64,000 nucleotides of DNA from Blautia_A ammoniilytica (GCF_025566965.1 NZ_JAOQJL010000001.1:124001-188000), one strand, 5' to 3'; shown: positions 34,238 to 42,609, counted from the stretch's first letter. The notes: generated from the sequence alone by a model not told the origin. A program made the numbers and translations.

Positions 34238-35206
34238 TTGTATGATTATGGAATCGGCACTTTGGAAAAGTATGGTCTTACAGCTGAAGGAACCAGCAGG
34301 ACCCGTGGAGCTGTTCTTTGCAGAACACAGAAGGGGCTATTTCTTCTAAGGGAATACTGGGGATCGGAAAAAAAACTGGCCATGCAGCAACGGCTTTTAA
34401 AAAAGCTGTCAGAGGCAGGATACAGTGTGGATCTTTACCTGGAAAACCAGGAAGGGCAGCTGATAACAAAGAATAAAGACGACATTCCATTTACCTTACA
34501 ATACTGGTATGAGGGCAGAGAATGTGATACAAAGTCCAAAGCAGATATTTTGGAGAGTGTACGTATCCTGGCAGTATTACATACTCATATGTGTCTTCCG
34601 GCAGAGGGGATTTATCAGGAAAAATCTCTTAAGGATGAGTATTTACGTCATAACCAGGAGCTGCGTAAAATCCGGAAGTTTATTCGGAAGAATGGGGCAG
34701 GCAGTGCTTTTGAAAAGGAATATCTGGCTAATGTCCAGTGGTTTCTGGAAAGAGCAGAGGTAGCGCTTGGAAAGCTGCAGGACTCCGATTACGAAGCACT
34801 CCGGCAGCAGACAAAGGAAGCAGGCTGGATCTGTCATGGGGAATATAATCAGCATAATGTGTTAATACTGAAAAAGGAAACAGCAGTGACCAATTTTGGT
34901 CATTTCAGGTTTGATGTCCAGGTGGCAGATTTGTACCGTTTTATGAGGAAAATATTGGAAAAATATAACTGGGATCCACAGCTTGGCAAGGACATGCTGA
35001 AAGAATACGATGCTGTACGGCGGATTTCGCCTGCAGAAAGGGAGAATCTGAAGATCCGTTTTCTTTATCCGGAGAAGTACTGGAAGCTGGCAAATTACTA
35101 TTTCTCCCACAATAAAGCATGGATTTCGGAGAAAAATGTGGAAAAACAACGGAAGATCATTGAGCAGAAAGAGATTTGGGCAGACTTCACCAAAAAGGCT
35201 TTTTAG
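34238..35206 (+). CDS. CotS-family spore coat protein (kinase-fold)
   Basis: 322 aa from a TTG start with GAGGGGGA 7 nt upstream. The N-terminus (LEKYGLTAEGTSRTRGAVLC) and the FLLREYWGSEKKLAMQQRLL segment (about residues 36-55) match the CotS/YsxE/YutH family of aminoglycoside-phosphotransferase-like spore coat proteins. The Brenner-type loop reads ICHGEYNQHNVLI (about 200-212) and the DFG-like site reads NFGHFRFDVQVADLYRF, so the usual metal-binding Asp of this motif is Asn-Phe-Gly here. Kinase activity may be reduced or lost. The sporulating context fits. Confidence 0.75.
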   Translation: MYDYGIGTLEKYGLTAEGTSRTRGAVLCRTQKGLFLLREYWGSEKKLAMQQRLLKKLSEAGYSVDLYLENQEGQLITKNKDDIPFTLQYWYEGRECDTKSKADILESVRILAVLHTHMCLPAEGIYQEKSLKDEYLRHNQELRKIRKFIRKNGAGSAFEKEYLANVQWFLERAEVALGKLQDSDYEALRQQTKEAGWICHGEYNQHNVLILKKETAVTNFGHFRFDVQVADLYRFMRKILEKYNWDPQLGKDMLKEYDAVRRISPAERENLKIRFLYPEKYWKLANYYFSHNKAWISEKNVEKQRKIIEQKEIWADFTKKAF

Positions 35207-35243
35207 GAAGCATTAAAAACAGCCCGCTAAAAGGCGAAAATTC

Positions 35244-35272
35244 TTGACAATGCCCAGTAAAAGGTATATATA
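35244..35272 (+). promoter_or_regulatory. promoter of hup
   Basis: Consensus TTGACA (35244-35249), 17-bp spacer, TATATA (35267-35272); a strong promoter, as expected for HU. Confidence 0.75.
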
Positions 35273-35344
35273 TAGAGGATAGAGCGCTGTCGCCATCGGC
35301 AGTTGCCACGAACTAGAAAGAGATCATTTAGAGGAGGAAACACC

Positions 35345-35620
35345 ATGAATAAAACAGAATTAGTAGCAGCTATGGCGAAAGAGACAAATTTATCAAAGAA
35401 AGACGTTGAGGCTGTTCTGAAATCTTTTGTTGACGTTGTATCTGGCGAGCTGAAAAAAGGAGAGAAAGTTCAGTTAGTGGGCTTTGGTACTTTTGAAGTA
35501 AGCGAGAGAGCTGCTAGAGAGGGAAGAAATCCTCAGACTGGTGAGACAATGAAGATCGAGGCTTCCAAGGCTCCTAAGTTTAAAGCCGGAAAAGCCCTGA
35601 AGGATATGATCAACGAGTAA
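35345..35620 (+). CDS. hup: DNA-binding protein HU
   Basis: Nucleoid-associated histone-like protein, 91 aa from ATG 35345 with GAGGAG 9-14 nt upstream. A longer in-frame reading from 35303 has no ribosome-binding site. The HU signature is GFGTFEVSERAAREGRNPQTG (about residues 46-66), with the Pro of the beta-arm tip and the lysine-rich end KAPKFKAGKALKDMINE. rqcP follows after 5 nt, as in Bacillus (hbs-yabO-type arrangement). Confidence 0.97.
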   Translation: MNKTELVAAMAKETNLSKKDVEAVLKSFVDVVSGELKKGEKVQLVGFGTFEVSERAAREGRNPQTGETMKIEASKAPKFKAGKALKDMINE

Positions 35621-35625
35621 AGAAT

Positions 35626-35865
35626 ATGCGTCTTGATAAATTTTTGAAGGTTTCCCGTTTGATCAAGCGTCGCACTGTGGCTAATGAAGCCTGTGATGCA
35701 GGGCGTGTAATGGTGAATGACAAGCCTGCCAAAGCATCCGCACAGGTGAAAGCGGGAGATATTATAGAGATCCAGTTCGGCAGTCGTAATGTGAAGGTAG
35801 AAGTGCTGGACGTAAAAGAAACCGTTAAAAAAGAAGATGTGGAGAATCTGTACAGATACCTTTAA
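35626..35865 (+). CDS. rqcP: S4-domain RNA-binding protein RqcP (YabO/Hsp15-like)
   Basis: Seventy-nine residues, essentially one S4 domain: MRLDKFLKVSRLIKRRTVAN, then GRVMVNDKPAKASAQVKAGD. RqcP works with RqcH on stalled 50S subunits, stabilising P-site tRNA during alanine tailing in ribosome quality control. The start is 5 nt after hup, within the hup-rqcP-yabP-yabQ-divIC cluster seen across spore-forming Firmicutes. Confidence 0.9.
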   Translation: MRLDKFLKVSRLIKRRTVANEACDAGRVMVNDKPAKASAQVKAGDIIEIQFGSRNVKVEVLDVKETVKKEDVENLYRYL

Positions 35866-35881
35866 CAGACATTTATATCGC

Positions 35882-35917
35882 ACCCGACCGGGAAGAACCG
35901 GCCGGGTCTATTTTTTT
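35882..35917 (+). terminator. terminator after rqcP
   Basis: ACCCGACCGG (35882-35891), GAAGAA loop, CCGGCCGGGT (35898-35907; one G-T pair), then CTATTTTTTT. It separates the hup-rqcP transcript from the sporulation genes. Confidence 0.85.
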
Positions 35918-35964
35918 CTGAAAAAGCATACACTGACATAAAGGATACTTTCAGGAGGGCATTT

Positions 35965-36246
35965 TTGGAAGGAAAAAACGAAAACATGCCTCACAAACTG
36001 ACCTTTGAAAACAGAACCTCCGGAACTATAACAGGAGTCAGGGATGTGACGTCTTTTGACGAAAAGGAGATCATTCTTCTTACAACCCAGGGAAAGCTGA
36101 AATTAAAAGGGGAACAGATGCATGTGAAAAGGCTGGATCTGAAACAGGGAGAAGTGGAAGTGGAAGGAAAGCTGGAGGAAGCGGTATACCAGTCAGGAAA
36201 CAGTCTGAAAAAAGAAGAACCGTTATTAAAAAGGATGTTTCGCTGA
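35965..36246 (+). CDS. yabP: sporulation protein YabP
   Basis: 93 aa from a TTG start with AGGAGGG 6-12 nt upstream. It shows the YabP/YqfC fold: HKLTFENRTSGTITGVRDVT, SFDEKEIILLTTQGKLKLKG, LDLKQGEVEVEGKLEEAVY. YabP is a mother-cell sporulation protein needed for normal spore development. yabQ follows after 3 nt. Confidence 0.9.
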   Translation: MEGKNENMPHKLTFENRTSGTITGVRDVTSFDEKEIILLTTQGKLKLKGEQMHVKRLDLKQGEVEVEGKLEEAVYQSGNSLKKEEPLLKRMFR

Positions 36247-36249
36247 TCT

Positions 36250-36762
36250 GTGGAAAGCTATATCCATTATGAATTCCTCCTTCTGATCCAGTCAGTGTAT
36301 ACCGGGGCTGCCCTTCTTTTGTGCTACAGCTGTCTATTGATCCTTCGCAGACTGCTTCCTCATTCCAGGCTGGGGGTAATGGCAGAAGACCTGATCTACT
36401 GGCTTTTTGCAGGATGCTTCCTGTCTGTCAGGCTGTATGATAAAAACCAGGGAATACTTAGGCTTTTTCTGGCTGCAGGGCTTCTTTTGGGGGCTTTTGC
36501 TGCAAAAAAGCTGATAGAACCTGTTTTTATAAGCCTTACTGTAAAGATTTTGGAATATCCGTTGAAAATTGTAAAAATCCTGATAAAGAGGTTGCTATTT
36601 TGGGCCGAAAGATGTAAAATTTCAGTATGCGAGTTTGCAAGCAGGTGGGGAAAGTGCCCCTTTCGGAAGGGCTTTCACACCCATGCGAAGAAAAACGCAA
36701 AAAGGAGTTGGCAGTTTGGCAGGGTCAGGCAAAAAGAAACGAAAAAAGAAAACAGGATATAA
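36250..36762 (+). CDS. yabQ: spore cortex biosynthesis membrane protein YabQ
   Basis: 170 aa from a GTG start 3 nt after yabP, with only a weak GGATG ribosome-binding site, so it probably depends on coupling. It has three to four transmembrane segments: FLLLIQSVYTGAALLLCY (about residues 9-26), LIYWLFAGCFLSVRLY and LRLFLAAGLLLGAFA. Conserved features of YabQ include the YDKNQGILR loop. The C-terminal tail (about 125-170) is cytoplasmic, basic, and overlaps the divIC start region by 47 nt. Confidence 0.85.
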   Translation: MESYIHYEFLLLIQSVYTGAALLLCYSCLLILRRLLPHSRLGVMAEDLIYWLFAGCFLSVRLYDKNQGILRLFLAAGLLLGAFAAKKLIEPVFISLTVKILEYPLKIVKILIKRLLFWAERCKISVCEFASRWGKCPFRKGFHTHAKKNAKRSWQFGRVRQKETKKENRI

Positions 36763-37030
36763 CCGTCTCGGAATGCTGACCATTGCAGTGACTGTTCTGA
36801 TGCTTTTGGGGATTCTCATGATGCAGAGCCGGGATATCAGCGATAAGATTGCTGTCTATGATGCAAGGGCTGCAGCACTTGAGCAGGATCTGGAAGAGCA
36901 GAAGAGCCGTACTGAGGAGATCGATAAGTACAAGGCATATATGAAGACTGACGAGTATGCCGAGCAGGTTGCCAGAGAGCGGCTTGGTCTGGTAAAGGAC
37001 AATGAGATCATTTTTGAGGAAGAAAAATAG
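36716..37030 (+). CDS. divIC: septum formation initiator, DivIC/FtsB family
   Basis: 104 aa from TTG 36716, chosen because AAGGAG (36702-36707) lies 8 nt upstream; earlier in-frame TTG 36635 and ATG 36683 have no ribosome-binding site. A basic N-terminus (GKKKRKKKTGY), one transmembrane helix (MLTIAVTVLMLLGILMM), an extracellular coiled coil (ARAAALEQDLEEQKSRTEEI) and the family end YAEQVARERLGLVKDNEIIF are visible. DivIC forms the FtsL-DivIC-DivIB divisome subcomplex. The order yabP-yabQ-divIC-spoIIE agrees with Bacillus. Confidence 0.88.
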   Translation: MAGSGKKKRKKKTGYNRLGMLTIAVTVLMLLGILMMQSRDISDKIAVYDARAAALEQDLEEQKSRTEEIDKYKAYMKTDEYAEQVARERLGLVKDNEIIFEEEK

Positions 37031-37109
37031 TATTTCAGCAAGATAACAGTATTTTATCGGGAACATTTTAAAGAGAGACCATAACTGTGAAGTTACATAA
37101 TAGTTATGA

Positions 37110-37144
37110 AAGATCGCAAAAAGATCGCAAAAAAGATCGCAAAA
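37110..37144. repeat. three direct copies of AAGATCGCAAA
   Basis: Copies start at 37110, 37121 and 37133 (periods 11 and 12, about one helical turn). They lie between a 7-bp inverted repeat (CATAACT/AGTTATG, about 37079-37108) and the spoIIE promoter. They could be protein-binding sites or simple slippage. Confidence 0.6.
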
Positions 37145-37154
37145 GAGGAAATCC

Positions 37155-37220
37155 TGACGAAAACTTTTTACAGGCATATGCCTGTGTTTGACAGATATTT
37201 CCCTGTTCATCCCTTATAAT
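37155..37220 (+). promoter_or_regulatory. spoIIE promoter with 21-bp spacer, 0A-box-like site and palindrome
   Basis: TTGACA (37188-37193) and TATAAT (37215-37220) are both perfect hexamers but 21 bp apart, the unusual spacing known for Spo0A-activated sigma-A promoters such as B. subtilis spoIIE and spoIIG. TGACGAA (37155-37161) fits the 0A box TGNCGAA, and TTTGACA (37187-37193) is a near match on the other strand. A perfect palindrome CAGGCATATGCCTG lies at 37171-37184, between them. Confidence 0.7.
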
Positions 37221-37286
37221 ATCAGACTGTGAACAGTGCGGATGACCCGCACAGGCAGGAGCGTTGTTGTAAGGGGAGGGGAGAAT

Positions 37287-38780
37287 ATGCAGGAATGGAT
37301 GATTGCCATGCTCGCACTCAGCATTATGCTGATTGTCCGGGACATGGCAAAAACTATCTTGTCAGGGAAAGGGAGGCGTATGGAGGAAGCATTTCCCCTG
37401 TACGAAAGCCATCCTCAGAAAGAAAAAGTAGAGAAATATGCAGAATCCTTTCAGAAGCTGGCAGACACCTTTTACGGGATGCCATACAGGAAGGATTATT
37501 TAAGCTCTGGGCAGGTAGAGCAGATTCTGAAGGACACAGGAGAGAATGTGTGTACCAGATGTTATCAGCAGGAGCTTTGCTGGAGGGAGAACCAGCAGCA
37601 GATGTGTACCTGGGCCGGGGAACTGATCCGTGCTGTGGAAGAAGGAGATCCTCAGAAGCTTCAGTCTGCAAAGACTCAGTGGATGAGTGTGTGCGGACGT
37701 TTTACCCAGTATTATGACCGGCTTTTGGAGAATTTTCAGCGAGAGAAGCAGCGCCTGATCTGGGACAACCAGATGATCGAAGGGCGGCTGGCAGTTGCAC
37801 AGCAGCTTGCTGAGATTTCAAGGCTTATGGAGATGGTAGCCAGAGATTTATATGATATCAGCCAGCCGGATCCTGATTTTCTTGAGAGTCTGACACGCAG
37901 CCTTAAGAAAAGACACATTGTTCTGAAAACAGCCTGGGTAATGGACAAAGCAGAAGGCAGAAGGCAGATCTTTCTCACTATGCGTGCAAGGAGCGGACAA
38001 TGCATCTCCGTATCAGAGGTTTCCCAGATCCTCTCCGGAGAGTATGGCACGCCTATGACAGCAGCAGGTGATGGAAGGCGGGTGTTGAACGGAGAATTTC
38101 ATACAGTCCGCTTTACGGAGGATGTAAGCTATCAGATGCTTTATGGGGTGGCACGGCTGACCAAGGAACAGGAAAAGGTTTCCGGGGATAATTATGCATG
38201 CCGGCAGGAGGAAGAGGGCAGATTTGTGATGTGTCTTTCTGATGGCATGGGCTCCGGGGCAGAGGCCTGCAGGGAAAGCGAGATCGTAGTGGAACTATTG
38301 GAACAGTTCCTGGAATCCGGCTTTTCCCAGGAGACAGCAGCCAGGATGGTGAATACAGCTCTTGTTCTGAAGGGGCAGGAAGGTATGTTTTCTACAGTGG
38401 ATATTTGTGCGGTGGATCTTTATACAGGGATCTGTGATTTCCTGAAAGCAGGAGCAGCAGCTACCTTTATCAAACGTGATCACTGGGTAGAGGCTATTTC
38501 TTCTGAGAGTCTGGCAGCAGGTCTGATGCAGCAGCCGGATTTTGAAACATCTTCACGAAAGCTATATCATGGGGATTATGTGATCATGATGACAGACGGG
38601 GTTCTGGATGCGCTTCCTGTGGAGCGGGAAGAGGAGACTATGAAGGAGATTATCATGGATGTGCATGAGGAGGCACCTAAGGATATCAGCAGAGGAATCC
38701 TAGAGCGTGTGTTGGGATACAGTGATTATTGTGCAAAAGATGATATGACAGTCCTGGTAGCAGGAATGTGGAGAAAATAA
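37287..38780 (+). CDS. spoIIE: SpoIIE-like PP2C phosphatase, short form
   Basis: Activates sigma-F in the forespore by dephosphorylating SpoIIAA. The 497-aa product starts at ATG 37287 (GGGGAGGGG upstream). Only one membrane segment is visible (MIAMLALSIMLIV, residues 5-17), whereas B. subtilis SpoIIE is 827 aa with about ten. Residues 40-290 form the central regulatory region, including a CTRCYQQELCW cysteine motif near 93-103. The PP2C-type phosphatase domain follows with LSDGMGSGAEA (about 314-324), FSTVDICAVDLYTG, MMTDGVLDALP and KDDMTVLVAG near the end. Position and domain order support orthology, with the membrane domain greatly reduced. Confidence 0.82.
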   Translation: MQEWMIAMLALSIMLIVRDMAKTILSGKGRRMEEAFPLYESHPQKEKVEKYAESFQKLADTFYGMPYRKDYLSSGQVEQILKDTGENVCTRCYQQELCWRENQQQMCTWAGELIRAVEEGDPQKLQSAKTQWMSVCGRFTQYYDRLLENFQREKQRLIWDNQMIEGRLAVAQQLAEISRLMEMVARDLYDISQPDPDFLESLTRSLKKRHIVLKTAWVMDKAEGRRQIFLTMRARSGQCISVSEVSQILSGEYGTPMTAAGDGRRVLNGEFHTVRFTEDVSYQMLYGVARLTKEQEKVSGDNYACRQEEEGRFVMCLSDGMGSGAEACRESEIVVELLEQFLESGFSQETAARMVNTALVLKGQEGMFSTVDICAVDLYTGICDFLKAGAAATFIKRDHWVEAISSESLAAGLMQQPDFETSSRKLYHGDYVIMMTDGVLDALPVEREEETMKEIIMDVHEEAPKDISRGILERVLGYSDYCAKDDMTVLVAGMWRK

Positions 38781-38783
38781 ATT

Positions 38784-40199
38784 ATGTACTACAGAAAAGT
38801 AAAGGCTTACATAGAAGAATTTGAGATGATCCGTGAAGGGGATCAGGTGATCGCAGGAGTTTCCGGAGGAGGGGATTCCATGGCTATGTTGTCCTGTTTG
38901 AGGCAGTACCGGGAAGAGATGGACTTTTCCCTGAAAGTGGTACACGTGCATCACGGGATCCGGGGAGAGGAGGCAGACAGGGATGCTGCTCTTGTAAAGC
39001 AGGTGTGCAGTGACTGGCAGATTCCCTGCCAGATCCTCCGCTATGATGTACCGGATCTTGCGAAAGGATGGAAAGTGGGTACGGAAGAGGCCGGACGAAG
39101 GGTGCGACAGGAGGCTTTTACACTGGCTTCAAAGGGATGTACCGCCAGAGTCAGGATCGCACTGGCACACAATCAGGACGATCTTGCAGAGACTGTTGTT
39201 CACAATCTGTGCAGAGGTACAGGGATCAGGGGACTATCGGCCATGCGTCCGGTATCGGATCCGATCATCCGACCTGTACTGTGTCTTAAGAAGCAGCAGA
39301 TCCTGGAATATCTTAAGGGGGCTGGGATTCTTTATGGGCAGGACAGTACCAACTTGTCTGAAGAATATACAAGGAACCGGATCCGTCACAGGATCCTTCC
39401 TCTTTTACAGGAGCAGATCAATCCGAAGGCTTCTGCCCATATGGCAGAAACAGCACAGCTTCTGGCTGCAGCAGGAGATTATCTGTTTGCACAGGGAGAA
39501 TGTTTGCTGAAACAGTATGCCAGCTTCAAAGAAGGGGCATATTATCTGCAGGAAGACTTTTTTCGACAGGAAAGTGCATTGGTTCCCTATGGGCTTTTAA
39601 CTGCTTTTTACCAGGTGAGCGGCAGACAACAGGATTTTACATCTTTACATGTGAAGGATATACAGAAGCTGGTCAGCAGACAGGTAGGCCGTCAGGTACA
39701 GCTTCCCTATGGCATGCGGGCAGTACGTACTTATCAGGGGATTTCTCTTTTACCTGGCTCACAGCATGAGGATGGGAAACAGACGGAAGAACAGCTGGAA
39801 GAATATAGGAAGGGTTGGGGTATCCCCATACCCGGCAGTGTAAAGTGTCCGCTGGGAGTGGTTTCTGCCAGAGTTTTTTCTTATGAAGGTCAGAAGATTG
39901 AAGAAAATAAGTATACGAAATGGCTGGATTATGATACAATATATAGTAGTCTGTCTGTGCGCACCAGGAGTCCGGGGGATTACCTGGTGATCGATCAGAA
40001 AGGAAACAGGAAAAAACTGAACCGCTGTTTTATTGACGATAAGATACCCAGGGAGAAACGGGAACAGCTTCCCCTGATCGCAGCCGGTGAGGAAATCCTG
40101 TGGATCATAGGCGGAAGGATCAGTGAAAAACATAAGATTACCCAGACTACTGTCAGGGTAATAGAATTACAATACCAAGGAGGAACCATCCATGAGTGA
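38784..40199 (+). CDS. tilS: tRNA(Ile)-lysidine synthase
   Basis: Modifies C34 of the CAU-anticodon tRNA-Ile to lysidine, so that it reads AUA. 471 aa with the N-type ATP-pyrophosphatase P-loop SGGGDSMAML (about residues 28-37), VVHVHHGIRGEEADRDA (about 52-68), ALAHNQDDLAETVV (about 130-143) and YTRNRIRHRILPLL (about 195-208). A C-terminal TilS domain ends in the DKIPREKRE..LPLI region. It starts 3 nt after spoIIE and overlaps hpt by 8 nt, giving a tilS-hpt-ftsH order identical to Bacillus. Confidence 0.95.
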   Translation: MYYRKVKAYIEEFEMIREGDQVIAGVSGGGDSMAMLSCLRQYREEMDFSLKVVHVHHGIRGEEADRDAALVKQVCSDWQIPCQILRYDVPDLAKGWKVGTEEAGRRVRQEAFTLASKGCTARVRIALAHNQDDLAETVVHNLCRGTGIRGLSAMRPVSDPIIRPVLCLKKQQILEYLKGAGILYGQDSTNLSEEYTRNRIRHRILPLLQEQINPKASAHMAETAQLLAAAGDYLFAQGECLLKQYASFKEGAYYLQEDFFRQESALVPYGLLTAFYQVSGRQQDFTSLHVKDIQKLVSRQVGRQVQLPYGMRAVRTYQGISLLPGSQHEDGKQTEEQLEEYRKGWGIPIPGSVKCPLGVVSARVFSYEGQKIEENKYTKWLDYDTIYSSLSVRTRSPGDYLVIDQKGNRKKLNRCFIDDKIPREKREQLPLIAAGEEILWIIGGRISEKHKITQTTVRVIELQYQGGTIHE

Positions 40200-40719
40200 G
40201 AAGATCAGAGTATTAATTAATGAAGAAAAGGTTGATGCACGTATCCGTGAGATTGCAGCCAAGATCAGCAAGGAGTATGAAGGCAGGGAGATCCATATGA
40301 TCTGCGTGCTGAAAGGCGGAGTATTCTTTATGTGTGAGCTGGCAAAGCGGATCACTGTGCCTGTAACTCTTGATTTTATGTCTGTATCCAGCTATGGGGA
40401 TGACACCAAATCCAGTGGTGTGGTAAAGATCGTCAAGGATCTGGATCAGCCCCTGGAAGGCAAGGACGTACTGGTTGTAGAGGATATTATCGATTCAGGC
40501 AGGACTTTAAGCTATTTGATGAAGGTGTTAAGAGCAAGAAAGCCTAACAGTATCCATTTGTGTACACTTCTGGACAAGCCGGACAGGAGGGTGGTACAGG
40601 ATGTTCAGGTTGACCATTGCTGCTTTGAGATTCCCGATGAATTTGTAGTGGGTTATGGACTGGATTATGCCCAGAGATACAGAAACCTTCCGTATATCGG
40701 AGTGGTAGAATTTGAATAA
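40192..40719 (+). CDS. hpt: hypoxanthine phosphoribosyltransferase
   Basis: Purine salvage enzyme converting hypoxanthine/guanine and PRPP to IMP/GMP. 175 aa. The type I PRTase PRPP loop is VLVVEDIIDSGRTLSYL (about residues 93-109), LKGGVFFMCELAKRI lies near residue 40, and the C-terminal base-binding region is IPDEFVVGYGLDYAQRYRN. It overlaps the end of tilS by 8 nt with AGGAGG upstream inside tilS. Confidence 0.96.
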   Translation: MSEKIRVLINEEKVDARIREIAAKISKEYEGREIHMICVLKGGVFFMCELAKRITVPVTLDFMSVSSYGDDTKSSGVVKIVKDLDQPLEGKDVLVVEDIIDSGRTLSYLMKVLRARKPNSIHLCTLLDKPDRRVVQDVQVDHCCFEIPDEFVVGYGLDYAQRYRNLPYIGVVEFE

Positions 40720-40752
40720 GACAGAAGTGACCATGAAAGGAGAACTAGTTAA

Positions 40753-42609
40753 GTGAACAAGCAATCAAGCAGAATCGGCCTGTATCTGGTATTGATTGTC
40801 GCATTGATTGCCGGGTATTTCTATCTGAACAATCAGGTGGCAACCCAGAGCAATTATACGATGGGCCAGCTGGAAAAAGCATTGAAGAACGGTGAGGTTG
40901 CAGATGCAAAGATTCACCAGAACAGCGAGGTTCCCACAGGCTATATCACAGCAGATATTACAGATGTGGGACAGAAGCGGGTATATGTGACAGACGTAAA
41001 TGAGGCGGATACGCTTTTGAGAGGATATGGACTGGATCCAGTGATGGAGGATGTACAAAGGACCAGTGTTTTCTTATCCAGTATACTTCCTGTTTTTCTG
41101 ACATGCGGGATAGTGCTCCTTTTTATGGTGATGATGAACCGGCAGGTGTCCGGCGGAGGCGGAGGCAATGCCAGGATGATGGATTTCGGCAAAAGCCGTG
41201 CCAGGATGATGACACCGGATGACAGGAAGATCACCTTTTCCAATGTGGCAGGTCTTCAGGAAGAAAAAGAAGATCTGGTGGAAGTGGTGGATTTCCTGAA
41301 AGCACCTCAGAAGTATACAAAAGTAGGAGCCAGGATCCCTAAAGGTGTTCTTCTTGTAGGACCTCCAGGTACAGGTAAGACCCTTTTGGCAAAAGCAGTG
41401 GCAGGAGAGGCAGGAGTTCCCTTCTTCTCTATTTCAGGCTCTGATTTTGTAGAGATGTTTGTAGGTGTAGGTGCTTCCCGTGTAAGAGATCTTTTTGCAG
41501 AGGGCAAGCGTCATGCACCATGTATTATCTTTATTGATGAGATCGATGCTGTGGCAAGGCAGAGAGGCACTGGTATGGGTGGCGGCCACGATGAGCGTGA
41601 GCAGACTCTGAACCAGCTTCTTGTGGAAATGGACGGCTTTGGTGTGAATGAAGGCATCATTGTGATGGCAGCTACCAACCGGGTAGATATTCTGGATCCC
41701 GCTATCCTGCGTCCTGGCCGTTTTGACCGTAAAGTGGCTGTAGGCAGGCCGGATGTGAAAGGCAGGGAAGAGATTCTCCTGGTGCATGCAAAGGAGAAGC
41801 CTCTTGGAGAAGACGTAAATCTGAAGCAGATCGCACAGACTACTGCAGGTTTCACAGGGGCAGATCTGGAGAATCTTCTGAATGAGGCTGCTATTGCAGC
41901 TGCCAAGGCAGGCAGAGTATTTATCCGTCAACAGGATATTAAGGATTCCTTTATTAAAGTAGGCATTGGCGCAGAAAAGAGAAGCAAGGTGATTTCTGAC
42001 AAAGAGAAAAAGATCACAGCTTATCACGAAGCAGGTCATGCGATCCTGTTTCACGTACTTCCAGATATGGAGCCGGTTTACACCATATCCATCATACCTA
42101 CCGGTATGGGGGCTGCCGGTTATACCATGCCTTTGCCGGAGAATGATGAGATGTTTAATACCAGAGGAAAGATGCTTCAGGATATCACCACCCTTCTGGG
42201 AGGGCGTGTGGCTGAGGAGATCATCTTTGGAGATATTACTACTGGCGCTTCCAATGATATTAAGAGAGCTACCAGTGAAGCAAGAGCAATGGTGACCAAA
42301 TATGGCATGTCAGAGAAGCTGGGGCTGATAGCCTATGGGGATGATGAGGACGAAGTCTTCATTGGAAGGGATCTTGCACATACAAGAGGATACAGTGAAG
42401 AAAAGGCAAAAGAGATCGACGAGGAGATTCAGAGGATCATCCGTCAGTGCCATGACCAGGCAAGGGAGATTATTTCCCAGCATATCCAGGTGCTTCACAG
42501 CTGTGCAGAACTGCTTCTTCAGAAGGAAAAAGTCCACAGAGATGAATTTGAGTCACTTTTTACAATGGAAAAAAACGGGGATAAAAAAACTAATATACAG
42601 AATGCATAA
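40753..42609 (+). CDS. ftsH: ATP-dependent zinc metalloprotease FtsH
   Basis: Membrane AAA+ protease that degrades misfolded and short-lived proteins. 618 aa from a GTG start (AAAGGAG upstream). There are two transmembrane segments (LYLVLIVALIAGYFYL near residue 10 and VFLSSILPVFLTCGIVLLFMV near 105-125) around a short extracytoplasmic domain. The AAA domain carries GPPGTGKTLLA (about residues 202-212), IIFIDEIDAVAR (about 257-268) and the second region of homology. The zinc site is HEAGH (about 425-429) with the distal Asp in the LGGRVAEEIIFGD region. It ends the hup-to-ftsH cluster. Confidence 0.97.
   Translation: MNKQSSRIGLYLVLIVALIAGYFYLNNQVATQSNYTMGQLEKALKNGEVADAKIHQNSEVPTGYITADITDVGQKRVYVTDVNEADTLLRGYGLDPVMEDVQRTSVFLSSILPVFLTCGIVLLFMVMMNRQVSGGGGGNARMMDFGKSRARMMTPDDRKITFSNVAGLQEEKEDLVEVVDFLKAPQKYTKVGARIPKGVLLVGPPGTGKTLLAKAVAGEAGVPFFSISGSDFVEMFVGVGASRVRDLFAEGKRHAPCIIFIDEIDAVARQRGTGMGGGHDEREQTLNQLLVEMDGFGVNEGIIVMAATNRVDILDPAILRPGRFDRKVAVGRPDVKGREEILLVHAKEKPLGEDVNLKQIAQTTAGFTGADLENLLNEAAIAAAKAGRVFIRQQDIKDSFIKVGIGAEKRSKVISDKEKKITAYHEAGHAILFHVLPDMEPVYTISIIPTGMGAAGYTMPLPENDEMFNTRGKMLQDITTLLGGRVAEEIIFGDITTGASNDIKRATSEARAMVTKYGMSEKLGLIAYGDDEDEVFIGRDLAHTRGYSEEKAKEIDEEIQRIIRQCHDQAREIISQHIQVLHSCAELLLQKEKVHRDEFESLFTMEKNGDKKTNIQNA

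Noticed and set aside
37110..37144. AAGATCGCAAA triplicate considered as a CRISPR fragment
   Set aside because: Units are 11-12 bp with no spacers; too short for any CRISPR repeat and no cas genes are present.
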